Assembly (NCBI RefSeq): GCF_900101755.1
Contig: NZ_FNAE01000001.1
Coordinates: 248,001-312,000 of the forward strand
Source of the DNA: Ectopseudomonas alcaliphila
Lineage (GTDB): Bacteria; Pseudomonadota; Gammaproteobacteria; Pseudomonadales; Pseudomonadaceae
Length of the DNA: 64,000 nt
Direction: 5' to 3'
Position numbers and translations under genes: made by a program. Positions 38,861 to 46,862 of the stretch are shown here, in pieces. The first letter of the stretch is position 1. The number at the start of each line of letters is the position of its first letter. The notes beneath the pieces were generated by a model. It worked only from the letters and a program-made list of their open reading frames with translations. It made no database searches and was not told the origin of the DNA.

Positions 38861-38924
38861 GTCTCCCTGGAAACAGTCGGAGCCATTTCTCGGCTAGGCT
38901 CTGGCGATCGCGGAGGATGACTCG

Positions 38925-39197
38925 ATGGACGAATACCAACCCTTGGCCTGCGCTCTCTACGACTACCTGGAGATCGCCTGCATGCACTGCTATCAGCTGG
39001 ATATCGAACTGGTCGACGGCTCTCGCCTGCAGGGCCAGGCCCTGACCACGGAAACCACGGCGAGCAAGGAAGAATTTCTGCTGGTGCGCACAACAGATGG
39101 CGAGCAGCGCCTGCGCATGGACCGCCTGCTGGCGATCACCCCGCAGAATGCAGGCGCCAGTTTTGGCCGGGTACTGCTGAACGACAACCGCTGCTAG
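38925..39197 (+). CDS. rof: Rof-like Rho-binding antiterminator
   Basis: The 90-residue product matches the ROF family: YQPLACALYDYLEIACMHCYQLDIEL followed by an Sm-like core (VDGSRLQGQALTTET). Rof binds Rho and blocks termination in E. coli. It is monocistronic, between the porin and the convergent DUF2058 gene. Confidence 0.85.
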   Translation: MDEYQPLACALYDYLEIACMHCYQLDIELVDGSRLQGQALTTETTASKEEFLLVRTTDGEQRLRMDRLLAITPQNAGASFGRVLLNDNRC

Positions 39198-39257
39198 CCG
39201 CAACGCACCTAGGGATAGGGTGAGTCATGCGCGCCAGCAGCAGTCGCACTCATCTGC

Positions 39258-39279
39258 GGTGCGCACAGCGCAGCCTACG
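39258..39279. repeat. Single copy of a GGTGCGCACAGCGC repeat arm
   Basis: This 22-base segment differs by one base from the right arm of the inverted pair at 62333-62448. It lies in the short gap between convergent genes. Confidence 0.6.
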
Positions 39280-39300
39280 CGAGCGTGCAGAAACGCCGCA

Positions 39301-39840
39301 TTACCACATCAGATCATCGGGAATCTGATAGGCCGCGTAAGGATCATCGGCATCCGGTTCTTCGACATGGGTATTGAGCAGGACGATGCGCGAGGCATCG
39401 CGCTCCTGAATCTTCAGCGCCGCCTCACGCGGGATGATTTCGTAACCACCGCCATGGCGGACGATGGCCAGCCAGCCGTTGGACAGCTTGTTGCGCACCA
39501 GGGTGTTGACCGGCAGGCGCTTGACCTTCTTGTCGTCGACGAAGTTGTAGTAGTCCTCGCCGTCGAGCTTGGGCAGGCGTGAACGCTCGATCAGTTGCTT
39601 GACCTGCGCGGTACGGGCTTTCTGCTCGGCTTTTTCCTGCTGCTGACGATTCAGCTCCTGGTCACGGGCGGCCTTCTCGGCCTGCGCCTGCAGCGCCGCC
39701 TGGCGCGTGCTGTCATCCAGCTCGGCCTGGCCCTTTTGCGCCAGACGCTTCTGCTTTTGCTGCTGCTTGCCAGCCTGCTTGGCTTGTTTTTCATTGACCA
39801 GGCCGGCTTTGAGCAGCTGGTCGCGCAGGGAAAGACCCAT
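39301..39840 (-). CDS. DUF2058 (YaiL-like) protein
   Basis: ATG at 39840 gives 179 residues, MGLSLRDQLLKAGLVNEKQAKQAGK at the start. A long glutamine/lysine/alanine-rich charged helix (about 22-85) is followed by a compact C-terminal part (DGEDYYNFVDDKKVKRLPVN). This matches DUF2058; the function is unknown, and the strongly basic helix suggests nucleic-acid or ribosome contact. Confidence 0.88.
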   Translation of the reverse strand: MGLSLRDQLLKAGLVNEKQAKQAGKQQQKQKRLAQKGQAELDDSTRQAALQAQAEKAARDQELNRQQQEKAEQKARTAQVKQLIERSRLPKLDGEDYYNFVDDKKVKRLPVNTLVRNKLSNGWLAIVRHGGGYEIIPREAALKIQERDASRIVLLNTHVEEPDADDPYAAYQIPDDLMW

Positions 39841-39958
39841 GAATAAAGATCCCGAACATGATTCAGTTGCGGCAGCGACGCGGATTCGCGCTACCAATCC
39901 AAGGCGCCCAGCATAAGGGCTAAGCAGCGGCGGCTCCAGCCCGAAAGCCAAGCCGCGA

Positions 39959-39975
39959 CCCGGATGCAATCCGGG
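39959..39975. repeat. CCCGGAT palindrome
   Basis: Seven-base arms CCCGGAT/ATCCGGG with a three-base loop, downstream of mazG. A similar nine-base version occurs at 45757-45777, so this is probably a dispersed short palindrome. Confidence 0.6.
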
Positions 39976-39984
39976 CGGCATCCA

Positions 39985-40815
39985 TCAACAGCCAGGTGAC
40001 TGCTTCTCCAGCTTCTTGGCCTCGCCCCACAGCGCATCCAGCTCCTCCAGCGAGCAACCGTCCATGCTGCGTCCCGCTTCACGCACGCTTTGTTCGATAA
40101 AGCGAAAACGTCGCTCGAACTTGCCGTTGGCCGCACGTAGCGCGGTTTCCGGATCGACCTTCAGGTGCCTAGCCAGGTTGGTGACGACGAACAGCAGGTC
40201 GCCGATTTCCTCGGCAACCGCCTCGGTATCGTTCTCGCTCATGGCTTCGAGCACTTCGTCGAGTTCTTCGCGTACCTTGTCCACCACCGGCAGTGCCTCG
40301 GGCCAGTCGAAACCGACCTGAGCTGCACGCTTCTGCAGCTTAGCCGCACGCGAGAGCGCCGGCAGTGCAGTGGGTACATCGTCGAGCAACGACAGTTGCT
40401 CGGGGGCGGCAGCCTTTTCGGCGCGCTCCTGCGCCTTGAGTTCTTCCCAGCGTTGCTTGACCGCGGCCTCTTCCAGCTTCGCCGCATCCGGCGCACCGTA
40501 CAGATCGCCGTCGGGAAACACGTGCGGGTGGCGGCGGATCAGCTTGCTGGTGATGCCATCGACAACCCGGGCAAAGTCGAAACGTCCCTCCTCCTGCGCC
40601 AGCTGGCTGTAATAGACCACCTGGAACAGCAGATCGCCGAGCTCACCCGGCAGATGCTCGAAGTCGCCACGCTCGATGGCGTCGGCGACCTCGTAAGCCT
40701 CTTCCAGAGTGTAGGGCACGATGGTCGCGTAGCTTTGCTTCAGATCCCACGGGCAGCCGTGTTGCGGGTCACGCAGACGCGCCATCAGATGCAGCAGGTC
40801 GTCGAGTCGATACAT
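39985..40815 (-). CDS. mazG: Nucleoside triphosphate pyrophosphohydrolase
   Basis: The 276-residue protein has two MazG domains. The first has LRDPQHGCPWDLKQSYATIVPYTLEEAYEV and ELGDLLFQVVYYSQLA (metal-binding EExxE/D pattern); the second has VREELDEVLEAM and EEIGDLLFVVTNLARHL. It hydrolyses non-standard or excess NTPs. It lies beside relA, separated by a repeat element. Confidence 0.96.
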   Translation of the reverse strand: MYRLDDLLHLMARLRDPQHGCPWDLKQSYATIVPYTLEEAYEVADAIERGDFEHLPGELGDLLFQVVYYSQLAQEEGRFDFARVVDGITSKLIRRHPHVFPDGDLYGAPDAAKLEEAAVKQRWEELKAQERAEKAAAPEQLSLLDDVPTALPALSRAAKLQKRAAQVGFDWPEALPVVDKVREELDEVLEAMSENDTEAVAEEIGDLLFVVTNLARHLKVDPETALRAANGKFERRFRFIEQSVREAGRSMDGCSLEELDALWGEAKKLEKQSPGC

Positions 40816-40826
40816 GAAAGCTCTCG

Positions 40827-40988
40827 CTAGGGTTTGTACGAAAAGTCGTCGAGCGAAGGTCAGGCAATACCGATGGCGGCCCCGCGAAATCGCTCGAAGA
40901 AGCGCAGTTTACGTGTTGTAAATGAGCATTCTGAGAGCGATTTCAACGCAGCATCACCGAGCGCAGGCACTTTCCGTACGAAGCCTAG
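40827..40988. mobile_element. MITE-like element between relA and mazG
   Basis: Imperfect terminal repeats AGGGTTTGTACGAAAAGT (40829-40846) and, on the other strand, AGGCTTCGTACGGAAAGT (to 40986) differ at three positions. Both ends are bordered by CTAG. The 160-base element has no transposase frame. Near its left end it shares a block of about 36 bases (ending ACCGATGGCGGCCCC) with the element at 17363-17588, at the same distance from the end. The right CTAG contains the relA TAG stop. Confidence 0.75.
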
Positions 40989-43228
40989 GATACGCGGTGG
41001 CGACGCGCCTCGATGATATTGGGCAACTGACCGATACGTGCCAGCAGACGGCCAAGGGCATCGAGCCCCGGAATCTCCACGGTGATCGACATGGAGGCGG
41101 TGTTGTCCTCCTTGTTCGAGCGGGTGTTGACCGCCAGCACGTTGAGCTTCTCGTTGAGCAGCACCTGGGTCACGTCACGCAGCAGACCGGAACGGTCGTA
41201 GGCCTTGATGACGATCTCCACCGGGTAGGTCTGCACCGGCACCGGGCCCCAGCTCACCTGGATCATCCGCTCCGGCTCGCGCGCAGTCTGCTGCAACGCC
41301 GTTGGGCAGTCCTGACGGTGAATGGTGACGCCACGGCCGAGGGTGATGTAACCGACGATCGGATCGCCCGGCAGCGGCTGGCAGCAGCCGGCCATCTGCG
41401 TCAGCAGGTTGCCGACCCCTTGGATCTGGATATCGCCACGCTTGCCCGGCTTGAAGCCCTGCGCCTTGCGCGGGATCAGCTCCAGTTGCTCGTTGCTGCG
41501 TTCCGGCTCGAGCAGTTGCTGAGCCAGGTTGGCCGCATGGGCCAGGCGCACGTCGCCGGCGCCCAAGGCTGCGAACAGATCCTCGGCGGTTTTCAGGTTG
41601 GCCTTCTCGGCCAGCTTGTCGAAGTCCGCGCCAACCAGGGCCAGGCGCGCCAGCTCGCGTTCGAGCAACTGCTTGCCGGCGGCGACGTTCTGGTCGCGAT
41701 CCTGCAGCTTGAACCAGTGGACGATCTTCGCCCGTGCGCGGCTGGTGGTGACATAACCCAGGTTGGAGTTGAGCCAGTCGCGACTGGGCGTGCCCTGCTT
41801 GCTGGTGATGATTTCCACCTGCTCACCGGTCTGCAGACTGTAGGTCAGCGGCACGATGCGGCCGTTGATCTTGGCGCCCCGGCAGTTGTGGCCAATCTCG
41901 GTGTGCACGCGGTAGGCGAAGTCCAGCGGCGTGGCGCCCTTGGGCAGGTCGATGGCGTGACCGTCGGGGGTGAACACGTAAACCCGATCCGGCTCGATAT
42001 CCACGCGCAGCTGTTCGGCCAGACCGCCGATATCGCCCAGTTCCTCGTGCCACTCGATGACCTGGCGCAGCCAGGAGATCTTCTCTTCATAATGGTTGGA
42101 GCCGGATTTGACGTCGGTGCCCTTGTAGCGCCAATGCGCGCAAACCCCCAGCTCGGCTTCTTCGTGCATGGCGTGGGTGCGGATCTGCACCTCCAGCACC
42201 TTGCCCTCCGGCCCGAGCACGGCAGTGTGCAGCGAGCGGTAGCCGTTTTCCTTGGGGTTGGCGATGTAGTCGTCGAACTCCTTGGGAATGTGTCGCCACA
42301 GGGTGTGCACGATGCCCAGGGTGGTGTAACAGTCGCGCACCTCCGGCACCAGCACGCGCACCGCGCGCACGTCGTAGATCTGGCTGAACTGCAGGCCCTT
42401 GCGCTGCATCTTGCGCCAGATCGAATAGATGTGTTTCGCCCGGCCACTGATGTCGGCCTTGATGCCGGTGGCTTCCAGCTCCTGACGCAGATGCGCCATG
42501 GCGTCGTTGATGTACTGTTCGCGATCGAGGCGACGCTCGTGCAGCAGCTTGGCGATCTGCTTGTACTGCTCCGGCTCCAGGTAGCGGAAGGACAGATCCT
42601 CCAGCTCCCACTTGATATGGCCGATACCGAGACGGTGAGCCAGCGGCGCGTAGATGTCGAACACCTCACGCGCCACGCGCTGACGCTTCTCTTCGTCGGC
42701 TTCCTTGATCGCGCGAATGGCGCAGGTGCGTTCGGCCAACTTGATCAGTGCCACGCGCACGTCATCGACCATGGCCACCAGCATCTTGCGCAGGTTCTCG
42801 ACCTGCGTCTGCGAGCCGACCACCACCGACTCACGCGGATTGATACTGGCGCTGATCGCCGCCATGCGCAGCACGCCTTCGATCAGCTTGGCCACCACCG
42901 GACCGAAGCGCTGATGCACCGCGGCCAGGGTGATCTTGCCCTCACGCACGCCGCGATAAATGATCGCCGCGACCAGCGAATCCTGATCGAGCTTGAGATC
43001 GGCGAGGATTTCCGCGATGTCGAGACCGGCGCGGAATGTAGACGCGTCCTCGCTCCAGTGATGCGGTGTGGTGTTGGCCTGCTGCTCCAGATCACGGGCG
43101 AATTCGCAGGCTTCTTGCAACGCCTGACGATCCAGCGCCGGATCGACGCGAGTGACATGCTCCAACCAGGCCTCGAGATTGATGCTGCCGTCATCGTTGA
43201 CCGGCTGATGCGCTCTCACCTGAACCAT
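40985..43228 (-). CDS. relA: (p)ppGpp synthetase RelA
   Basis: The 747-residue protein has an N-terminal hydrolase-like domain in which the HDxxED motif is replaced (AAIIYRGVREGK), as expected for a RelA that only synthesises. The synthetase domain has GRAKHIYSIWRKMQRKG and NGYRSLHTAV; a TGS domain (VFTPDGHAIDLPKGATPLDFAYRVHT) and a C-terminal ACT domain follow. It makes (p)ppGpp on stalled ribosomes. Its TAG stop falls in the end of a repeat element. Confidence 0.97.
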   Translation of the reverse strand: MVQVRAHQPVNDDGSINLEAWLEHVTRVDPALDRQALQEACEFARDLEQQANTTPHHWSEDASTFRAGLDIAEILADLKLDQDSLVAAIIYRGVREGKITLAAVHQRFGPVVAKLIEGVLRMAAISASINPRESVVVGSQTQVENLRKMLVAMVDDVRVALIKLAERTCAIRAIKEADEEKRQRVAREVFDIYAPLAHRLGIGHIKWELEDLSFRYLEPEQYKQIAKLLHERRLDREQYINDAMAHLRQELEATGIKADISGRAKHIYSIWRKMQRKGLQFSQIYDVRAVRVLVPEVRDCYTTLGIVHTLWRHIPKEFDDYIANPKENGYRSLHTAVLGPEGKVLEVQIRTHAMHEEAELGVCAHWRYKGTDVKSGSNHYEEKISWLRQVIEWHEELGDIGGLAEQLRVDIEPDRVYVFTPDGHAIDLPKGATPLDFAYRVHTEIGHNCRGAKINGRIVPLTYSLQTGEQVEIITSKQGTPSRDWLNSNLGYVTTSRARAKIVHWFKLQDRDQNVAAGKQLLERELARLALVGADFDKLAEKANLKTAEDLFAALGAGDVRLAHAANLAQQLLEPERSNEQLELIPRKAQGFKPGKRGDIQIQGVGNLLTQMAGCCQPLPGDPIVGYITLGRGVTIHRQDCPTALQQTAREPERMIQVSWGPVPVQTYPVEIVIKAYDRSGLLRDVTQVLLNEKLNVLAVNTRSNKEDNTASMSITVEIPGLDALGRLLARIGQLPNIIEARRHRVS

Positions 43229-43362
43229 CGTCTTACCTTCCCTACGGCGCGCATAGGTCGCACCGAGCAGTCGCCGGCCTTCTCTGAGCCGGTCGGATTA
43301 ACTGAAAGAATGCGCATCCTGCACATCCCTGCGGTACCGAACGTACCGCTTTGGCCCAAGAC

Positions 43363-44721
43363 CTAAGTCTCGGGTTTCTCGAATAGAGCCATCGCCTCGA
43401 CATGTGCCGTCTGCGCGAACATGTCGAGAATCCCGGCGCGGCGCAGGCGATAGCCCTGCTGCGCCAGCTCGGCCGCATCGCGCGCCAGGGTGGTCGGATT
43501 GCAGGAGACATAGACCAGGCGCCGCACGCCCAACTTACTCATCCCACGCACCGCCTCCAACGCACCATCGCGCGGAGGGTCGAGCAGCGCCGCGGTAAAA
43601 CCGCCACGCGCCCAGGCCTCGGAGGCCAGCGGGTTGGACAGATCGGCACGAAAAAAGTGCGCATTATCCAAGCCATTGTTCTGCGCGTTGCCAGCGGCCC
43701 GCTGCACCATCGCTTCGACACCCTCCACAGCCACCACTTCAGCGGCCTGCCGCGCCAGCGGCAGGGCGAAATTGCCCAGACCGCAGAACAGATCCAGCAC
43801 CCGCTCGCCAGGTTGCACTGCCAACCAGTCTAGCGCCTGAGCGACCATCGCCTCGTTGACCAGACCATTGACCTGTACGAAATCCCCCGGACGGTAGGCC
43901 AACTGCAGTTGCCAGCGCTCCAGCTGGAAACCCAGCTCGGCGGACGGATCGTCGGGCTGCGGCTGCCCTTCACCCTGCAACCACAACTGCGCGCGATGCT
44001 CACGGCAGAATGCACGCAGGTGGCTCAGATCAGCCTCCGTCAGCACTGCAGTGTGGCGCAGCAGCAACGCTTCGGCAGTACCACTGAACAACTCCACGTG
44101 CCCGACTGCCTGCGGTTTCTCCAGGCTGCACAACAGCGTCGGCAACGCGCTGAAAATGGGTTGCAAAGGCTGTACCAGCACCGGGCAGTCGTCGATGGCG
44201 ACGATGTCCTGGCTGGCCTCTGCGCGAAAGCCGACCTGCAGCTGACGCGCCTTGGCGTCCCAGCGCACGGCGATACGCGCGCGGCGGCGGTAGCCGAATT
44301 CAGGACCGGCCAGCGGCGCGGCCCACTCATCCGGCTGCACACCGCCCAGACGTGACAGTTGCTCGGCCAGCGTGCGCTGTTTCAGGGCCAACTGATCGGC
44401 ATGGGGCATGTGCTGCAGGTTGCAACCGCCACAGCGGTCGGCGTGCATGCAGGGCGCCTCACGGCGCTCACTGCTGGCGGTGATGATGCGCTCGGCGCGC
44501 GCCTCAACGGTCTGGCTGCGGGCGCTGAGCACCCGCGCTTCGACCTGCTCACCGGCCAGGGCGCCGCTGACGAACCAGGTGCGCCCGCTTTCGAAGGCGA
44601 TGCCACGACCGTCACCGGCCAGGCGTTCGATGGCGAGCTTCTGCTTCTTGCCGACCGGAACCTGCGCCGCACGACTGCCGCCGCTGGGCTGAAAGCGCAG
44701 GTTGGAGCTGCGTCTGGCCAT
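43363..44721 (-). CDS. rlmD: 23S rRNA (uracil-1939-C5)-methyltransferase
   Basis: The 452-residue protein has an N-terminal TRAM domain, iron-sulphur cysteines C91, C97 and C100 ([10 protein letters not shown]) with a fourth near 178 ([10 protein letters not shown]), the SAM motif [16 protein letters not shown], and the catalytic [13 protein letters not shown] near the end. Its stop overlaps by one base the start of cysM's neighbour region: the cysM stop and rlmD start meet at 44721. Confidence 0.96.
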   Translation of the reverse strand: MARRSSNLRFQPSGGSRAAQVPVGKKQKLAIERLAGDGRGIAFESGRTWFVSGALAGEQVEARVLSARSQTVEARAERIITASSERREAPCMHADRCGGCNLQHMPHADQLALKQRTLAEQLSRLGGVQPDEWAAPLAGPEFGYRRRARIAVRWDAKARQLQVGFRAEASQDIVAIDDCPVLVQPLQPIFSALPTLLCSLEKPQAVGHVELFSGTAEALLLRHTAVLTEADLSHLRAFCREHRAQLWLQGEGQPQPDDPSAELGFQLERWQLQLAYRPGDFVQVNGLVNEAMVAQALDWLAVQPGERVLDLFCGLGNFALPLARQAAEVVAVEGVEAMVQRAAGNAQNNGLDNAHFFRADLSNPLASEAWARGGFTAALLDPPRDGALEAVRGMSKLGVRRLVYVSCNPTTLARDAAELAQQGYRLRRAGILDMFAQTAHVEAMALFEKPET

Positions 44722-45626
44722 CAGCGCGCCGGTTCTTCGTAAACGCCGGTGGACAGGTAGCGGTCGCCGCGATCGCAGATGATCGCCACCAGCACCGCGT
44801 TTTCCACTTGCTGCGACAGACGCAGCATGCCGGCCACCGAACCGCCGGAAGACACACCGCAGAAGATGCCCTCTTCCCGCGCCAGGCGGCGCATGACGTG
44901 CTCGGCCTCGGTCTGGCCCATGTCCATCACCTGATCGACCCGTTCGGCCTGATAGATCTTCGGCAGATATTCCTCGGGCCAGCGGCGGATGCCGGGAATG
45001 GCCGAGCCCTCCTGCGGCTGCAGACCAACGATCTGGATCGCCGGATTCTGCTCCTTGAGGTAACGCGAGGTGCCCATGATGGTGCCGGTGGTGCCCATGG
45101 AGCTGATGAAGTGAGTGATGGTTCCGCCGGTCTGGCGCCAGATTTCCGGGCCGGTACCGCTGTAGTGCGCCTCGGGATTATCGCCGTTGGCGAACTGGTC
45201 GAGCACCTTTCCGCGCCCTTCGGCCTGCAGCCGCTCGGCCAGGTCACGCGCGCCCTCCATGCCCTCCTCCTTGCTGACCAGGATCAGCTCGGCACCGTAA
45301 GCGGTCATTGCCCACTTGCGCTCGGCGGTGGAGTTGTCCGGCATGATCAGGATCATCTTGTAGCCCTTGATCGCCGCCGCCATCGCCAGGGCGATGCCGG
45401 TGTTGCCGCTGGTGGCTTCGATCAGGGTGTCGCCAGGCTGGATATCGCCACGCAGCTCGGCGCGATTGATCATCGACAACGCCGGGCGGTCCTTGACCGA
45501 GCCGGCCGGGTTGTTGCCTTCCAGCTTGACCAGCAGGGTGTTGCTGGTTTCGCCGCCCAGGCGTTGCAGGCGTACCAGGGGGGTATTACCGATGCAGTCG
45601 GCAATGGTGGGGAATTGCAGGGTCAT
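44721..45626 (-). CDS. cysM: Cysteine synthase B
   Basis: ATG at 45626 gives 301 residues. PLP lysine lies in [17 protein letters not shown], with [22 protein letters not shown] and [15 protein letters not shown]; this is the CysM rather than CysK form. It makes cysteine (and S-sulfocysteine from thiosulfate) from O-acetylserine. The longer upstream frame is not needed. Confidence 0.96.
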   Translation of the reverse strand: MTLQFPTIADCIGNTPLVRLQRLGGETSNTLLVKLEGNNPAGSVKDRPALSMINRAELRGDIQPGDTLIEATSGNTGIALAMAAAIKGYKMILIMPDNSTAERKWAMTAYGAELILVSKEEGMEGARDLAERLQAEGRGKVLDQFANGDNPEAHYSGTGPEIWRQTGGTITHFISSMGTTGTIMGTSRYLKEQNPAIQIVGLQPQEGSAIPGIRRWPEEYLPKIYQAERVDQVMDMGQTEAEHVMRRLAREEGIFCGVSSGGSVAGMLRLSQQVENAVLVAIICDRGDRYLSTGVYEEPAR

Positions 45627-45756
45627 GGGTCGCTCGAATCCAGACTGACGCGAAGGGGCATCATGATACGCCGAACCCGTCGCTTCATCACGCCATGATC
45701 GGTTGCAGGGCGTGATCGAGCCTCGACCCGAATGCTGTCCGGGATCGTCTGATGGT

Positions 45757-45777
45757 GGCCCGGATGGCATCCGGGCC
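45757..45777. repeat. GGCCCGGAT palindrome
   Basis: Perfect nine-base arms GGCCCGGAT/ATCCGGGCC with a three-base loop, between cysM and the binding-protein gene. It may stop the binding-protein transcript. A related short palindrome is at 39959-39975. Confidence 0.7.
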
Positions 45778-45788
45778 ATGCCATTTCT

Positions 45789-46751
45789 TTATTGCGCGGC
45801 GGCGAAATCCTTCAGGGTGCTCATCAGCCCCTGGTGGCCGCCAGTGGCGATGTACCAGGTCGCCGGATCGAGGTAGAACACCTTGCCATCAGCCCAGGCC
45901 TTGCTGGCTGTTATACCGGCATGCTTGCCCAGCGTCTCGTCGGCCTTGCCTTCGCCGCCGGTTGCCGCGCCACGATCGAGGATCACCAGCCATTGCGGCT
46001 GTTCTTTCAACGCCGCCTCCAGGCGTACCTGCTGCCGCTCGCGCAGTTGCCTGGCCTCGGGTGAATCCGGCGCCGGGCGCCCCTGCGCAACGCTCGCCGG
46101 GTCCACCGGCTCGACCACCGAGCGAGTGCCCAGCACTTCGTTGAGCATGCCGAAACGCTCGCCCGGCGCATGCAGCATCAGCGCGTCATTGACGGTGAAC
46201 AGCGTCAGCGAACTCAGGCCGGCGGACTTGGCATGAACGGCAGCCAGCTCCTTGTTCAGTTGCGCTTGCAGCTGCGCAGCCTGCTCCTGCTTATCGAAGA
46301 TTTCGCCCAACAGTTGCAGATTGTTCTGAACACCCGCCAGGAACTGGTCCGGCGCGATGCTCAGGTCGATGGTCGGCGCCAGCGCCGAGAGCATCTCGAA
46401 CTGATTGCTGGAGCGGCCGGCGATGATGATCAGGTCAGGCTTGAGCCGTTCCAGGGCCGCCTGATCCGGCTCGAACAGGGTGCCGACATTGACGGTCTCG
46501 CGCCCTGCGTATTGTGCTTTCAGGTAGGCCGGCCCGGCCATCTGCGGCACGCCAGCGGCGGCGATGCCAAGGGCGTCGAGCGTGTCGAGCACGCCCAGAT
46601 CGAAAACGGCGACGCGCGTGGGCGCCTGGTCCAGCGTCAGCTTGCCCTGGCCATGTTCGATCACCAGCGGGTAGGCGGCCTGGGCCGATACGGCGCACAT
46701 CAGCGCGCCAAGGTACAACAGGTTGATCAGGGTACGCTTGAACAGCGTCAT
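45789..46751 (-). CDS. Periplasmic iron-siderophore binding protein
   Basis: The 320-residue protein has a Sec signal peptide (about 1-25, ending VSAQA) and a type III binding-protein fold: PTRVAVFDLGVLDTLDALGI, PDLIIIAGRSSNQFEML and DGKVFYLDPATWYIATGGHQG. It is close in type to FatB/VctP-like siderophore-binding proteins. No permease or ATPase gene is adjacent. It sits between cysM and the pirA-like receptor, two genes that I recall as neighbours in P. aeruginosa, so it looks inserted or lost there. Confidence 0.9.
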   Translation of the reverse strand: MTLFKRTLINLLYLGALMCAVSAQAAYPLVIEHGQGKLTLDQAPTRVAVFDLGVLDTLDALGIAAAGVPQMAGPAYLKAQYAGRETVNVGTLFEPDQAALERLKPDLIIIAGRSSNQFEMLSALAPTIDLSIAPDQFLAGVQNNLQLLGEIFDKQEQAAQLQAQLNKELAAVHAKSAGLSSLTLFTVNDALMLHAPGERFGMLNEVLGTRSVVEPVDPASVAQGRPAPDSPEARQLRERQQVRLEAALKEQPQWLVILDRGAATGGEGKADETLGKHAGITASKAWADGKVFYLDPATWYIATGGHQGLMSTLKDFAAAQ

Positions 46752-46862
46752 ATCGCTTTCCTCACTTTTTGAGTGTTCGGGAATGCCGCAGCAGCGCGCC
46801 AGGAGCTGGTGGCAAAGGCCGCCCGGAAGGACTCCAGGGCAGCCTGGAAGCTGTGCTGCGGA

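Noticed and set aside
40922..43366. An 814-codon open frame on the plus strand opposite relA
   Set aside because: It mirrors relA codon for codon in high-GC DNA, has no ribosome-binding site and no recognisable domain. relA is unmistakable on the other strand.
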